DNA of 64,000 nt, taken from Rhodanobacteraceae bacterium (GTDB taxonomy: Bacteria; Pseudomonadota; Gammaproteobacteria; Xanthomonadales; Rhodanobacteraceae). The stretch lies in assembly GCA_009996615.1 (NCBI GenBank), contig JAACZU010000004.1:62001-126000 (forward strand). The letters are read 5' to 3'. Under the pieces are notes generated by a model. The model had not been told where the DNA came from, ran no database searches, and saw only the letters and a list, made by a program, of their open reading frames with translations. How positions within the stretch are numbered: position 1 is the stretch's first letter; the number at the start of each line of letters is the position of its first letter. A program made the position numbers and the translations under genes. Positions 45,632 through 56,310 of the stretch are shown here, piece after piece.

Positions 45632-46915
45632 ATGACAAGAACACTCCTCCTTGGCGGAACCATCGCCGCCCTCCTCGCCACGGCCACGACGCAGGCCGCG
45701 CCGCCCGTCTACACCGACATCGAGCTGCAGGCACGCAGCAACCTGATCGTCAACGACAACGGCTGGAACGTGCCGCCGGGCACGGCGTTCAACAGCAACT
45801 CGGCCAACCTCAACGACGCCGGCCAGGTCACGTTCACTGCCGGCGTCGTGCCGATCGACGGCAACCTGTCGCGCAGCGGTGCCGGCCTGTGGATCGGCGG
45901 CCACGGCCAGGGCCAGTTCGTGGCAATCCACGAAAGCGGCAGCCCCGACGGCTCGATGATCATCGCCGACCGCCCCGGCATCAATGCCACCGGCCAGGTC
46001 GCCTACTACACCAGCGACGACGGCGGCCCGTACACGCTGCGCCGGTACGACCCGGCCACCGGCCAGTCCAGCCCGGTCAGCGTGCTGCCGCTGACGCCGA
46101 CCTCGTTCGCCAACCCGAACATCGCTGCCGACGGCGCGATCGGCTTCAAGGGCAAGATGGGCATCGGCTACGGCATCGCCTTCGGCGGCGCCGGCGCCGG
46201 CACGCTGTATGCGGCCGACACCAATGTCGACGGCGCCAGCCCGTACGCCTACATCTACTCGCCGGCCTCCAACGACGCGCGCCGGATCGCGGTCAAGGTC
46301 AGCACCAGCGACTACAGCCACAACGAGATCCGCCTGTTCAACGGCTTCAACGACAGCCGCCTGCTGGTCGCCGACAAGGTGACCGATCCGGACTCGCTGT
46401 TTGCCGGCTTCGACAACGGCCTGGCCCTCAACAACCACGGTGCCGTCGCGGTCGTCGTCAAGCTCGCCGCCGGCAACGTGCGCGCGCTGTACCGCTTCAC
46501 GCCCGGCGCAGGCGGCGTCGAGGCGGTCGAGATCGCGCGCGTCGAATCCACCGGCACGATCCGCGACCTCGAGTCGTTCGCGCCCGCGATCAACGACGCC
46601 GGCCTGGTCGTGTTCCGCGCCAAGGACGCCAACGGCCAGGCGATCTACGCCGGCGACGGCACCTCGCTGGTGCGCGTGGCCGGCAAGGGCGACGTCGTGA
46701 CGACCGACCGCGGCGAGGCGCAGCTCGGCCAGCACGATTCCAGCCCGATCTTCAGCGGCGCGCCGGCGGTCAACAACCACGGCGACATCGCGTTCGTCGC
46801 CGGCGTGCATCCGAACGGCGACAACCAGGTCGAATGGGGCTCCGGCGTGTTCGTGGCCTATGCCGAGCGCCCGGTCGTCGACGACACGGTGTTCAAGGAC
46901 GGCTTCGACGGCTGA
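45632..46915 (+). CDS. Exported protein with NxxGxxxF tandem repeats and C-terminal VFKDGFDG motif
   Basis: A 427-residue protein with a signal peptide (MTRTLLLGGTIAALLATATTQA). At least six spaced repeats share an N-x2-G-x3-F pattern: NLNDAGQVTF, NATGQVAY, NIAADGAIGF, NNHGAVAVV, INDAGLVVF and NNHGDIAF. This corresponds to the choice-of-anchor NxxGxxxF-repeat proteins described by NCBI families, probably a beta-propeller-like surface or secreted protein. It ends VFKDGFDG, similar to short C-terminal F-x-D-G-F-E/D endings seen on many secreted proteins of this order, possibly a sorting tag. The frame is open 85 codons upstream, but that part has no protein-like character, so the ATG at 45632 is chosen. 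Confidence 0.75.
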   Translation: MTRTLLLGGTIAALLATATTQAAPPVYTDIELQARSNLIVNDNGWNVPPGTAFNSNSANLNDAGQVTFTAGVVPIDGNLSRSGAGLWIGGHGQGQFVAIHESGSPDGSMIIADRPGINATGQVAYYTSDDGGPYTLRRYDPATGQSSPVSVLPLTPTSFANPNIAADGAIGFKGKMGIGYGIAFGGAGAGTLYAADTNVDGASPYAYIYSPASNDARRIAVKVSTSDYSHNEIRLFNGFNDSRLLVADKVTDPDSLFAGFDNGLALNNHGAVAVVVKLAAGNVRALYRFTPGAGGVEAVEIARVESTGTIRDLESFAPAINDAGLVVFRAKDANGQAIYAGDGTSLVRVAGKGDVVTTDRGEAQLGQHDSSPIFSGAPAVNNHGDIAFVAGVHPNGDNQVEWGSGVFVAYAERPVVDDTVFKDGFDG

Positions 46916-47129
46916 AGCCTGCGCCATCCAGGGCCCGGGCATGGCGCCGCCCGGGCCCTTCCGGCCGACACCGCCGTGCACCGGCGATGCGGCCGGCCTC
47001 CGCGTCCACCCGGACATGGGCATGCCGTTGAAGGACGCAGCGACGCGGACGCCGCGCCGCCATGGCGCTCTTCCTTCCCCAACGCGCCCGGGAGGCGGAT
47101 AATCGCGCCCCGCTTTCGCAGTTGCTCCC

Positions 47130-49976
47130 ATGGCTTTCGTTCCCGGTCAACGCTGGATCTCCAACGCCGAACCCGAACTCGGGCTCGGCACCGTCGTACG
47201 TCTCGACGGCCGCACCGTACAAGTCCTGTTCGCCACCGCCGGCGTGCTGCGCCTGTACGCCAAGCACGCCGCGCCGCTGTCGCGCGCCGAGTTCCGCGTC
47301 GGCCAGAAGATCGCCGGGCAAAAGCGCAGCTTCGTGATCGAGCGGGTCAGCCAGGCCGACGGCCTGCTCAGTTACCACGCCGAAGGCCACACGCTGTCGG
47401 AGGCCGAGCTCGACGACGCGCAGCCGATCTCGCGCGCCGACGAGCGCCTGCTGTCCACGCGCGTCGACACGCCGGACCGCTTCGACTTCCGCCTGCAGGC
47501 GCTCACGCGCCGCGCCGATGCGATGCGCGCGCCGGCCTGGGGCCTGGCCAGCGCGCGCATCGACCTGATCCCGCATCAGCTGCGCGTGGCTGGCATCGTC
47601 GCGCAGCGGCGTCCGCCGCGCGCGCTGCTGGCCGACGAGGTCGGCCTCGGCAAGACGATCGAGGCCGGCATGATCGTGGCGCGCCTGCTCGCCACCGGCC
47701 GCGTCGCGCGCGTGCTGGTGCTGGCGCCGGGCAGCCTGACCTGCCAGTGGTTCGTCGAGCTGCTGCGCCGCTTCAACCTGCCGTTCGCGCTGTTCGACGA
47801 GGAGCGCTGCGAGGCGATCGAGGTCGCCGACGGCGCGCGCAATCCGTTCGAGGACGAGCAGTGCGTGATCGCCGACGTCGGCTGGCTCGCCGATGCACCC
47901 AAGCGCGCACAGCAGGCCGTCGGTGCCGGCTGGGACCTCGTCGTGGTCGACGAGGCGCATCACCTGGAATGGTCGCCCGACGCGGCCAGCCCGGCCTACG
48001 CGCTGGTCGAGCAGCTCGCCGCGCGCACACCCGGCCTGATCCTGCTCACCGCCACGCCGCAGCAGCTCGGCCGCAGCGGCCACTTCGCGCGCCTGCGCCT
48101 GCTCGACCCGGCACGCTATGCCGACCTCGATGCGTTCCTCGCCGAGGCCGACGGCTATGCCGCGCTGTCGGCGCTCGCCGGCAAGCTGCTCGAGGCCGCG
48201 CCGCTCGATACGGACGACCACGCGCAGCTCGTGCAGCGCTTCGCCGCCGACCCCGAACTGCTCGCGCTGCTCGAACGCTACGACGGCGACCGCGCCGCGC
48301 ATGCGCCCGCGCTGCTCGATGCGCTGATCGACCGCCACGGCACCGGCCGCGTGATGTTCCGCAACCGGCGCGCGCAGATCGGCGGCTTTCCCAAGCGCAT
48401 CGCCGACCTCGCCCTGCTCGACGGCAGCGAGCTCGACGATGCGCAGCGCGACCACTTGCTGGCCGAGTTCCATGCCGACACGCAGGCGCATGCGCCCGCG
48501 CGCGAGCTCGACTATGCGAACGATCCGCGCCTGCCGTGGCTGCTCGCGCTGATCGAGCAGCTCGCCGACGCCAAGCTGCTGCTGATCTGCCGCACGCAGG
48601 CCAAGGTGCTCGCGCTGGAGGAGGCGCTGCGCACGCGCAGCGGCGTCAAGGTCGCGCGCTTCCACGAAGGCATGAGCATCGTGCAGCGCGACCGCAACGC
48701 GGCCTGGTTCGCGCAGGCCGACGGCGCGCGCGTGCTGCTGTGCTCGGAAATCGGCTCGGAAGGCCGCAACTTCCAGTTCGCGCACCACCTCGTGCTGTGG
48801 GACCTGCCGCTCGATCCGGACCTGCTTGAACAGCGCATCGGCCGCCTCGACCGCATCGGCCAGCGCCACGACATCGTGATCCACGCCGCCGCGTTCAGCG
48901 GCACCGCACAGCACGCGCTGCTGCGCTGGTACCACGAAGGCCTCGACGCGCTGCGTACGAGTCCTTCGGACGGACGCGAGATCCTGCGCCGCTACGGCGC
49001 GCGCCTGGTCGCCGAGGCCGAGCGCCATGCGCGCGCGGCGGAGGAGCCGGACGTCGAGATCGACACGCTGATCGGCGAGACCGCCGGCACGCACCGCGAG
49101 TTGTCCGAGCTCGTGCAGGCCGGCCGCGACCGCCTGCTGGAACTGGCGACCGAACGCCAGGCGCGCGAGCTGACGCTGGCCGACGCGCTGCGCGCGCAAG
49201 ACGCCGACACCGGCGCGGACGAGTTCATGCTGGCGCTGTTCGAGCAGTTCGGCATCGCCGGCGAGGAAACCGATCCGCGCTGCGTCGTGCTCGATCCGGA
49301 ATACCTAAGCACCGAAGGCTTCCCCGGCCTCAAGGATGGCCCGCAGCAGGTCACGTTCGACCGCGCCACCGCGCTCGCGCGCGAGGAGCTGCCGCTGCTG
49401 CGGCTCGACCACCCGCTGGTCGCCGGCGCGCTGGACCTGCTGCTCGAAAGCGAACAGGGCAATGCGGCGCTGCTGATCGACGCGGCGCTGCCGCTGCGCA
49501 CCGCGCTGCTCGAATGCGTGTTCGTGCTCGACTGCGTCGCCGACCGCAAGCTCAACGTCGGCCGCTTCCTGCCGCCGCTGCCGCTGCGCGCGGTGGTCGA
49601 CACGCGCCTGACGCCGCGCAGCGACTACCAGCCCAGTCCGGCCAGCCTCGCCAAGGCGAAGGACCAGCCGCTTGACGCCGCGCGCTACCGCCCGCTGCTG
49701 GCCAAGCTGGTGCCGCCGATGCTCGCCGCCTGCGAAACGCAGGCGCGCGGCCTCGCCGCGACCGAGATCGGCGCCGCGCTCGCCGCCGCCCAGCGCGAAC
49801 TCGACGCCGAGCACGCGCGCCTGAGCGCGCTCGCCCAGGTGAACCCGTCGGTGCGCCAAGACGAGATCGACGCGATCACGGCCGAACTCGACGCGCTGCG
49901 CGCGGCGCTGGCCACCGCCGCACCGCGGCTGGACGCGATCCGCTTCGTCTGCAGTGCGGACATCGCGGCGCGCTAG
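47130..49976 (+). CDS. rapA: RNA polymerase-associated SWI2/SNF2 ATPase RapA
   Basis: A 948-residue Snf2-family ATPase that recycles RNA polymerase. The N-terminus (FVPGQRWISNAEPELGLG) is the RapA signature. Walker A DEVGLGKTIEAG lies near 169-180, DEAHHLEW near 273, and the helicase C-terminal domain has FHEGMSIVQRDRNAAWF, EGRNFQFAHHLVLWDLP and LLEQRIGRLDRIGQ. Length matches E. coli RapA (968). GATAAT at about 47097-47102 is a possible -10. It stands alone between the NxxGxxxF gene and an inverted-repeat element. Confidence 0.96.
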   Translation: MAFVPGQRWISNAEPELGLGTVVRLDGRTVQVLFATAGVLRLYAKHAAPLSRAEFRVGQKIAGQKRSFVIERVSQADGLLSYHAEGHTLSEAELDDAQPISRADERLLSTRVDTPDRFDFRLQALTRRADAMRAPAWGLASARIDLIPHQLRVAGIVAQRRPPRALLADEVGLGKTIEAGMIVARLLATGRVARVLVLAPGSLTCQWFVELLRRFNLPFALFDEERCEAIEVADGARNPFEDEQCVIADVGWLADAPKRAQQAVGAGWDLVVVDEAHHLEWSPDAASPAYALVEQLAARTPGLILLTATPQQLGRSGHFARLRLLDPARYADLDAFLAEADGYAALSALAGKLLEAAPLDTDDHAQLVQRFAADPELLALLERYDGDRAAHAPALLDALIDRHGTGRVMFRNRRAQIGGFPKRIADLALLDGSELDDAQRDHLLAEFHADTQAHAPARELDYANDPRLPWLLALIEQLADAKLLLICRTQAKVLALEEALRTRSGVKVARFHEGMSIVQRDRNAAWFAQADGARVLLCSEIGSEGRNFQFAHHLVLWDLPLDPDLLEQRIGRLDRIGQRHDIVIHAAAFSGTAQHALLRWYHEGLDALRTSPSDGREILRRYGARLVAEAERHARAAEEPDVEIDTLIGETAGTHRELSELVQAGRDRLLELATERQARELTLADALRAQDADTGADEFMLALFEQFGIAGEETDPRCVVLDPEYLSTEGFPGLKDGPQQVTFDRATALAREELPLLRLDHPLVAGALDLLLESEQGNAALLIDAALPLRTALLECVFVLDCVADRKLNVGRFLPPLPLRAVVDTRLTPRSDYQPSPASLAKAKDQPLDAARYRPLLAKLVPPMLAACETQARGLAATEIGAALAAAQRELDAEHARLSALAQVNPSVRQDEIDAITAELDALRAALATAAPRLDAIRFVCSADIAAR

Positions 49977-50001
49977 GCCGCAGCCCGCGACGGCAAGTGC
50001 A

Positions 50002-50087
50002 GTAGCCCGGGTAAGTGAAGCGCCTCGCGGCTGTTCGCGGCGCCTCGGTGCGTCCCCGGGTGCGGCCTGCGGCCTTACCCGGGCTAC
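50002..50087. repeat. 86-bp element with 14-bp terminal inverted repeats after rapA
   Basis: GTAGCCCGGGTAAG (50002-50015) and its perfect complement CTTACCCGGGCTAC (50074-50087) enclose a GC-rich core. It resembles the R3 family in layout but not in detail. It takes up a third of the 270-bp gap 49977-50246. Confidence 0.8.
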
Positions 50088-50246
50088 TTGCCGACCGGCG
50101 CCGTGCGCGACGTTGGGCATCGCTGCACTCAGCCCAACCGATGCCGGCGGAACTTCCACCGCCCTTGCCCGCTCCTTGGGGCGCCAACGAAGCATCGTTG
50201 CCACGTGGATTTGTGGACCTTACTGCGCCAATCAGGGAGAACATCC

Positions 50247-50648
50247 ATGCCGTTCAAGCACGTCGCGCTCGTCATTGCCGGCTTTTGCGCCGGCCTCCTC
50301 GCTGCCCAGTTCCCGCGCGCCGTCGCGGACACCACCGCCGGCGGCACCGATCTTGCAAACAAGCGCTTCGCCGTTTCGATCGACGAGATTCGGCAAAACC
50401 TCGTGCGCGGCGACGAATTCTCGGGCCGCTACGCGAAAACCGTGACGCTGTCAGACGGGAGCACGCGCGAGGTCGAATTGACCCCGATGGTCCACGACGG
50501 CAAGCAGGTGGTCGAGTTCAAGGATACCGGCGACTACACGTACATGGGCCTCAACGGCACGACGACGAACGGCACGCTGATGGTGCAGATCCGCGACCTC
50601 GACACCATGCGGACGCTGCTCAAGCAGGAAGGCTGGACGGTCCTTTGA
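50247..50648 (+). CDS. Small exported protein, function unknown
   Basis: A 133-residue protein with a signal peptide (MPFKHVALVIAGFCAGLLAA, cleavage probably after VADT or nearby). The mature domain is about 100 residues, rich in Asp/Thr/Gly: FAVSIDEIRQNLVRGDEFSG, TVTLSDGSTREVELTPMVH and FKDTGDYTYMGLNG. No family recognised. A strong ribosome-binding site AGGGAGA (50234-50240) six bases before the ATG supports the start; the in-frame extension to 50088 runs through non-coding-like sequence. Codon use is slightly less GC-biased than the flanking rapA. Confidence 0.75.
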   Translation: MPFKHVALVIAGFCAGLLAAQFPRAVADTTAGGTDLANKRFAVSIDEIRQNLVRGDEFSGRYAKTVTLSDGSTREVELTPMVHDGKQVVEFKDTGDYTYMGLNGTTTNGTLMVQIRDLDTMRTLLKQEGWTVL

Positions 50649-50751
50649 TTCGCCTTTCACCTGATCGCCACGGAACGATCGAGCGGTGTGACAGGATTCC
50701 CTGCCACCTTGCGTATTGGGTCGTTACGAACATGGGTGACAAGGCAATCTC

Positions 50752-51078
50752 ATGCGCATCGACCTAACCGGCGTCGAATCGGCTTTCTGGCAATCCGCCC
50801 CCTCGAAGGAGATTTACCCGGGTGTCATCAAGCGCGACCTGTGGCAAGGCCGCAACGGCGCGAAGGCGCTGATCCTCGAGTTCGCGTCCGGCGCGCGCTT
50901 CACGGAGCTCGACGAGCATTTCCCGGGTCCCGAAGAGGTGTATGTCGTGTCGGGCACCTTCAGTGACGGCGTCAACGAGTACCCCGCCGGTTCGTTCATC
51001 CACAACCCGACCGGCAGCGCGCACGTGCCGCAGTCGTCGACCGGCTGCGCGATCTTCGTGTTCTTCCCGGAGGGGTAA
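50752..51078 (+). CDS. Cupin-domain protein (ChrR-like cupin)
   Basis: A 108-residue single-domain cupin: LILEFASGARFTELDEHFPGPEEVYVVSGTF contains the first cupin motif in pieces (ELDEHFPGPEEVYV), followed by GVNEYPAGSFIHNPTGSAHV. It resembles the C-terminal cupin of ChrR-type anti-sigma proteins, but without the N-terminal zinc-binding domain or a neighbouring sigma-factor gene. Metal-dependent binding or oxygenase activity is possible. It is 103 bp after the small exported protein. Confidence 0.8.
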   Translation: MRIDLTGVESAFWQSAPSKEIYPGVIKRDLWQGRNGAKALILEFASGARFTELDEHFPGPEEVYVVSGTFSDGVNEYPAGSFIHNPTGSAHVPQSSTGCAIFVFFPEG

Positions 51079-51140
51079 GACGTTCCGCCACCACGCACGC
51101 CGTCGGCCCGGCGGGTTGCGGTGTGGTGGAGCAATGAGGG

Positions 51141-51219
51141 CGGTGGGACTCGCCGCTTCGCGGCTGCGTCCCACCCTACGCGGGTGCATTCCACCCTGCG
51201 CGGTCGCAACCTACCTCGC
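51141..51219. repeat. Degenerate R3-like element before the accD stop
   Basis: GGTGGGACTCGCCGC ... GCGTCCCACCCTACG and a second partial CCACCCTGCG form an eroded version of the element at 16702-16786, between the convergent cupin and accD genes. Confidence 0.55.
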
Positions 51220-51243
51220 GCGGCTGCGACGCCGCGCCAATGG

Positions 51244-52107
51244 CTACGCCGCGCGCGCCTGCTTCATCAGCAGCGCCAGCACCGCGGCGAGCTTGTCGCG
51301 CATCTCGCGGCGGTCGACGATCAGGTCGATCGCGCCGTGCTCCTTCAGGAACTCCGAGCGCTGGAAGCCTTCCGGCAGCGTCTCGCGCACGGTCTGCTCG
51401 ATGACGCGCGGGCCGGCGAAGCCGATCAGCGCCTTCGGCTCGCCGACGTTGACATCGCCGAGCATGCCGAGGCTGGCGGAGACACCGCCGGTGGTCGGGT
51501 GGGTCAGCACGCTGATGAACGGCACGCCGGCATCGCGCATGCGCGCCAGCGCGGCCGAGGTCTTGGCCATCTGCATAAGCGAGAACAGGCCTTCCTGCAT
51601 GCGCGCGCCGCCGGTGGCCGAGAAGCAGACCAGCGGCATGCGCTCGGCCAGCGCGAGCTCGGCACCACGCGTGAACTTCTCGCCGACGACCGAGCCCATC
51701 GAGCCGCCCATGTAGGCGAAGTCGAACGCGCAGGCGACCAGCGGGTTACCCTTGAGCGTGCCGCGCATCGCGACCAGCGCGTCCTTCTCGCCGGTCTGCT
51801 TCTGCGCGGCGACGATGCGGTCCTTGTACTTCTTCGAGTCGCGGAACTTGAGCGGATCGGTCGGCTCGAGGTTGCCGAACAGTTCCTGCGCGCTGCCCTC
51901 GTCGAGGAACGCCGCCAGGCGCTTGCGCGCGCGGATCGCGTGGTGGTGGCCGCACTTCGGACACACCATCAGCGACGCTTCCAGCTCGGGCTTGTACAGC
52001 ACCGCGCCGCAGCCGTCGCACTTCTCCCACAGGCCCTCGGGCACCTTGCCCTTGCCGGCGGTCGTCGCGCGCGTGCGCGGGCCGACCAGTTTCTGCAACC
52101 AATTCAT
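51244..52107 (-). CDS. accD: Acetyl-CoA carboxylase carboxyltransferase subunit beta
   Basis: A 287-residue subunit which, with AccA, transfers carboxyl from biotin to acetyl-CoA for fatty-acid synthesis. The N-terminal zinc ribbon uses Cys30, Cys33, Cys49 and Cys52 (CDGC ... CPKC). The crotonase-fold core has [25 protein letters not shown] and [16 protein letters not shown]. The start at 52107 gives the usual MNWLQKL N-terminus. It is last in the trp-accD series, with an R5 element in the gap from trpA. In many gammaproteobacteria folC follows; here the convergent cupin gene lies downstream. Confidence 0.97.
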   Translation of the reverse strand: MNWLQKLVGPRTRATTAGKGKVPEGLWEKCDGCGAVLYKPELEASLMVCPKCGHHHAIRARKRLAAFLDEGSAQELFGNLEPTDPLKFRDSKKYKDRIVAAQKQTGEKDALVAMRGTLKGNPLVACAFDFAYMGGSMGSVVGEKFTRGAELALAERMPLVCFSATGGARMQEGLFSLMQMAKTSAALARMRDAGVPFISVLTHPTTGGVSASLGMLGDVNVGEPKALIGFAGPRVIEQTVRETLPEGFQRSEFLKEHGAIDLIVDRREMRDKLAAVLALLMKQARAA

Positions 52108-52182
52108 GTCATGGACCTCTCGCGTATCGACCAGCGGCCGCGCCCGAGGCGGCGACGGCCGGGTTTGTATTGGGTTTTCCGT

Positions 52183-52260
52183 CGTCATTCCGGCGAAGGC
52201 CGGCATCCAGCTTTTCAGCATCATTGGAAGAACTGGATCCCGGCCTTCGCCGGGATGACG
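52183..52260. repeat. R5 element between accD and trpA
   Basis: Inverted ends GTCATTCCGGCGAAGGCCGG and CCCGGCCTTCGCCGGGATGA flank a short core. It is the best-preserved copy of the family that also forms the end of ribF. Confidence 0.9.
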
Positions 52261-52276
52261 ACCAATCAAGACATCC

Positions 52277-53089
52277 TTAGCGACCGTGCCCTCGCGTATC
52301 CAGCGCGGCGCGGATCGGTGCGAGGAAGCCGAGCGCGCGCGTGCGCAGCTCCTCCTCGCTGGCCGCGCCGGCGAGGCGCTCGACCAGCGCGCTGCCGATC
52401 ACGACCGCGTCGGCGAACGCGCCGATCGCCGCTGCCGAGGCCGCATCGCGCACGCCGAAACCGACCGCGACCGGCGTGCTCGCCTGCTGGCGGATCGCCG
52501 CCACCCGCGCGCGCACGTCGTCCAGGCTGAGCCGGGCCGCGCCGGTCACGCCGGCGAACGAGACATAGTACAGAAAACCCTGTGCCGCCGCGCAGATGCG
52601 CACCAAGCGCGCGTCGGTCGTGGTCGGCGCAGCGAGGAAGATCTGGTCCAGCCCGGCTGCGCGCAGCGGCGCGGCGGCGTCGATCTCCTCGACCGGGCAG
52701 TCGACCAGCAGCACGCCGTCGACGCCGGCCGCAGCCGCCTCCTGCGCGAAGCGCGCGGCGCCGTGGATCTCGACCGGGTTCATGTAGCCCATCAGCACGA
52801 CCGGCGTGGCCGCGTCGCGCGCGCGGAAGTCGCGCACCCAGCCGAGGATCTGCGCCAGGCCGACGCCCTTGGCCAGCGCGCGCTCGCTCGCGTGCTGGAT
52901 GACCGGTCCGTCGGCCATCGGGTCGGAGAACGGCACGCCGAGTTCGATCAGGTCGGCGCCGGCCTCGACCAGCGCATGCATCAGCGCGACGGTCGCGTCG
53001 GGCAGCGGATCGCCGGCGGTGATGAACGGGATCAGGCCGGTGCGGCCGGTGTTCCGCAGTTCGGAGAAACGAATGTCGATACGGCTCAT
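52277..53089 (-). CDS. trpA: Tryptophan synthase alpha chain
   Basis: A 270-residue TIM barrel that releases indole from indole-3-glycerol phosphate. The catalytic Glu49 and Asp60 ([15 protein letters not shown]) occur at exactly the E. coli positions. [18 protein letters not shown] and FGVRDAASA are conserved. It follows trpB by 175 bp that contain an R5 element, so the usual overlap of trpB and trpA is absent here. Confidence 0.97.
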   Translation of the reverse strand: MSRIDIRFSELRNTGRTGLIPFITAGDPLPDATVALMHALVEAGADLIELGVPFSDPMADGPVIQHASERALAKGVGLAQILGWVRDFRARDAATPVVLMGYMNPVEIHGAARFAQEAAAAGVDGVLLVDCPVEEIDAAAPLRAAGLDQIFLAAPTTTDARLVRICAAAQGFLYYVSFAGVTGAARLSLDDVRARVAAIRQQASTPVAVGFGVRDAASAAAIGAFADAVVIGSALVERLAGAASEEELRTRALGFLAPIRAALDTRGHGR

Positions 53090-53130
53090 GGGCGAGAACC
53101 ACGGTCGTTGAAAAGGGACACGCCAAACTT

Positions 53131-53212
53131 CGTCGTCCCGGCGGATGCCGGGCCCCAGCGACTTGATCTGGCGGGGCAAAGACACTGGGTCCCGGCCTGC
53201 GCCGGGACGACG
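53131..53212. repeat. R5 element between trpA and trpB
   Basis: Ends CGTCGTCCCGGCGGATGCCG and CGGCCTGCGCCGGGACGACG are inverted copies. It accounts for about half of the 175-bp gap. Confidence 0.85.
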
Positions 53213-53264
53213 AGCATCGAGGCTTGCGCTCGCCCGGATGGATCCAGCCGCCGCGCGCCGCGCC

Positions 53265-54506
<1,242 letters not shown>

Positions 54507-54624
54507 GGGATTCTCCGGAACGGTGGGCCTCGCAGCGCGGCGGGGCGCGCATCGCGAGGGCCTCGATCGAGCGGTCGCGTCCAGCGGACGGGCGACCACG
54601 GCAAGCGTGCGTCGAGGCCGGCCG

Positions 54625-54714
54625 CTATCTGACCGCGGCAGCAGGCACGCGGCGCCATCGGCGCAGCGAGCGGCCGAACGGCGGTGACGGCAAGGGGCGC
54701 GTCGGAAGACTCAT
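54625..54714 (-). other. Possible leader open frame upstream of trpB
   Basis: A 29-codon frame ([20 protein letters not shown]... then stop TAG) begins at the expected start of transcription from the TATAGT at 54721-54726. It contains one Trp codon (codon 20). Downstream, GGCCTCGA and TCGAGGCC can pair in the leader. No terminator-like T-run was seen, so attenuation is only a suggestion. Confidence 0.25.
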
Positions 54715-54720
54715 CGCGCA

Positions 54721-54726
54721 ACTATA
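54721..54726 (-). promoter_or_regulatory. Possible -10 for trpB
   Basis: TATAGT on the minus strand between trpF and trpB. The -35 region (AACACC type) is weak. Confidence 0.35.
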
Positions 54727-54759
54727 GCGCACACGGCCACGCGCGGTGTTGCGGCGGCG

Positions 54760-55386
54760 TCAGCCGCCCGCGGCGCGGACGGCGTCGACGAACGCGCGCA
54801 TCTTCGCCGCGTCCTTGACGCCCGGCGCGGCCTCGATGCCGCTGGAGACGTCGACCGCGTAGGGCCTGGCGAGCGCGATCGCCGGCGCCACGTTGTGCGC
54901 GTCGAGCCCGCCGGCGAGCAGCAGCGGCCGGCCGAAATCGCGTGGCACGCGCGTCCAGTCGAACGCGGCGCCGCTGCCGCCGGCGGTGCCGGCGGCGTGG
55001 CTGTCGAGCAGGAAGCCGGCCGCGGCCGGATGCTGCGCGGCATAGGCGGCGACATCGCCGACCGAGGCCATCGGCACCGCCTTCAGATACGGCCGCGCGA
55101 ACGCGCCGGCGAACTCGGCCGTCTCGCTGCCGTGGAACTGCAACAGGTCAGGCTGCACCGCGTCGATCACCTGCGCGATCCAGCCCGGCTCGTCGTCCAT
55201 GAACAGCGCGACCGCGGCGACGAACGGCGGCAGCGCGCGGCGGATCGCGGCGGCGGTCGCAAGGTCCACGCGGCGCCGGCTGCGCGGCGTGAACACGAGG
55301 CCGAGCGCGTCGACGCCGAGCTCGGCCGCCAGCCGCGCATCATCCGGCCGCGTGATGCCGCAGAACTTGATCCGCGTGCGCGTCAC
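54760..55386 (-). CDS. trpF: Phosphoribosylanthranilate isomerase
   Basis: A 208-residue TIM barrel catalysing the Amadori rearrangement in tryptophan synthesis. [12 protein letters not shown] has the catalytic Cys9. [19 protein letters not shown] and [15 protein letters not shown] are conserved. The start is a GTG at 55386 overlapping the truA stop (GTGA at 55383-55386). The truA-trpF coupling is shared with related genomes. Confidence 0.96.
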   Translation of the reverse strand: MTRTRIKFCGITRPDDARLAAELGVDALGLVFTPRSRRRVDLATAAAIRRALPPFVAAVALFMDDEPGWIAQVIDAVQPDLLQFHGSETAEFAGAFARPYLKAVPMASVGDVAAYAAQHPAAAGFLLDSHAAGTAGGSGAAFDWTRVPRDFGRPLLLAGGLDAHNVAPAIALARPYAVDVSSGIEAAPGVKDAAKMRAFVDAVRAAGG

Positions 55387-56150
55387 AGCGTGACCTCGGC
55401 CGGCAGGTTCCACTCGGCCGGATAGCGCGGCGCGAGGAAGGTCAGGCCGCTCGCCGGCGCGGTCGGCCCGGCCACGCTGCGGTCGCGCCCGTGCAGCAGC
55501 TCGGCCAGCCATTCGACCGGGCGCTCGCCGCGGCCGACCGGCAGCAAGGAGCCGACGATGTTGCGCACCATGTGGTGCAGGAACGCGTTCGCCTCGATCT
55601 CGACCGCGACCTCGTCACCGCGGCGCGTGACGCTGATCTCGCGCACGTTGCGCATCGGCGAGTTGGCCTGGCACTGCGCGGTGCGGAACGCGCTGAAGTC
55701 GTTCTCGCCGAGCAGCGCCTGCGCCGCGCGCTGCATGCGCCCGGCATCGAGGGGCACGCGTTCCCACGTCACGAAGCGCGCGGTGAGCGCGGCACGCACC
55801 GGCCGGTTCAGAATCGTGTAGCGGTAGCGCCGCGCGCGCGCGCCGAAGCGCGCGTGGAAGTCGTCGGCGACCGGCTGCGCCCAGATCACGGCGACGTCGC
55901 GACCGAGGTTCGAGTTGGTACCGAGCGTCCACGCGCGCGCGCTGCGCTGCGCGGTGGTGTCGAAATGCACGACCTGGCAGCGCGCGTGCACGCCGGCGTC
56001 GGTGCGGCCGGCGCAGGTCACCTCGACCGCATGCGCGGCGACGAACGACAACGCCGCCTCGAGCTCGCCCTGCACGCTGCGCCCGTGCGACAGGCGCTGC
56101 CAGCCGAGGAAATCGGTGCCGTCGTATTCGATGCCGAGGGCGATGCGCAT
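55383..56150 (-). CDS. truA: tRNA pseudouridine(38-40) synthase
   Basis: A 255-residue pseudouridine synthase acting on the tRNA anticodon arm. The catalytic Asp51 lies in [45 protein letters not shown] and [13 protein letters not shown] are conserved. The start codon is directly preceded by an R2 repeat, with no Shine-Dalgarno. It follows fimV in the usual order. Confidence 0.97.
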   Translation of the reverse strand: MRIALGIEYDGTDFLGWQRLSHGRSVQGELEAALSFVAAHAVEVTCAGRTDAGVHARCQVVHFDTTAQRSARAWTLGTNSNLGRDVAVIWAQPVADDFHARFGARARRYRYTILNRPVRAALTARFVTWERVPLDAGRMQRAAQALLGENDFSAFRTAQCQANSPMRNVREISVTRRGDEVAVEIEANAFLHHMVRNIVGSLLPVGRGERPVEWLAELLHGRDRSVAGPTAPASGLTFLAPRYPAEWNLPAEVTL

Positions 56151-56153
56151 TGA

Positions 56154-56310
56154 AGCGGGGAATCGGGAATGGGGAATCGGGAATCGTAGAGCAAGCCGAA
56201 CAGCTGCGTCGCGTCTGCAGCGACTTGCTCCGCAGGCCGGGGGAAAAAGAACGGGAATCGCGCAGCGGCTACGCCGCTGTCACGATTCCCGATTCCCGAT
56301 TCCCGGCTTT
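56154..56310. repeat. Inverted R2 pair filling the fimV-truA gap
   Basis: One arm (56157-56190, GGGGAATCGGGAATGGGGAA type) abuts the truA ATG. The other (about 56280-56310, CACGATTCCCGATTCCCGAT type) abuts the fimV stop. The whole 160-bp gap is this element. Confidence 0.85.
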
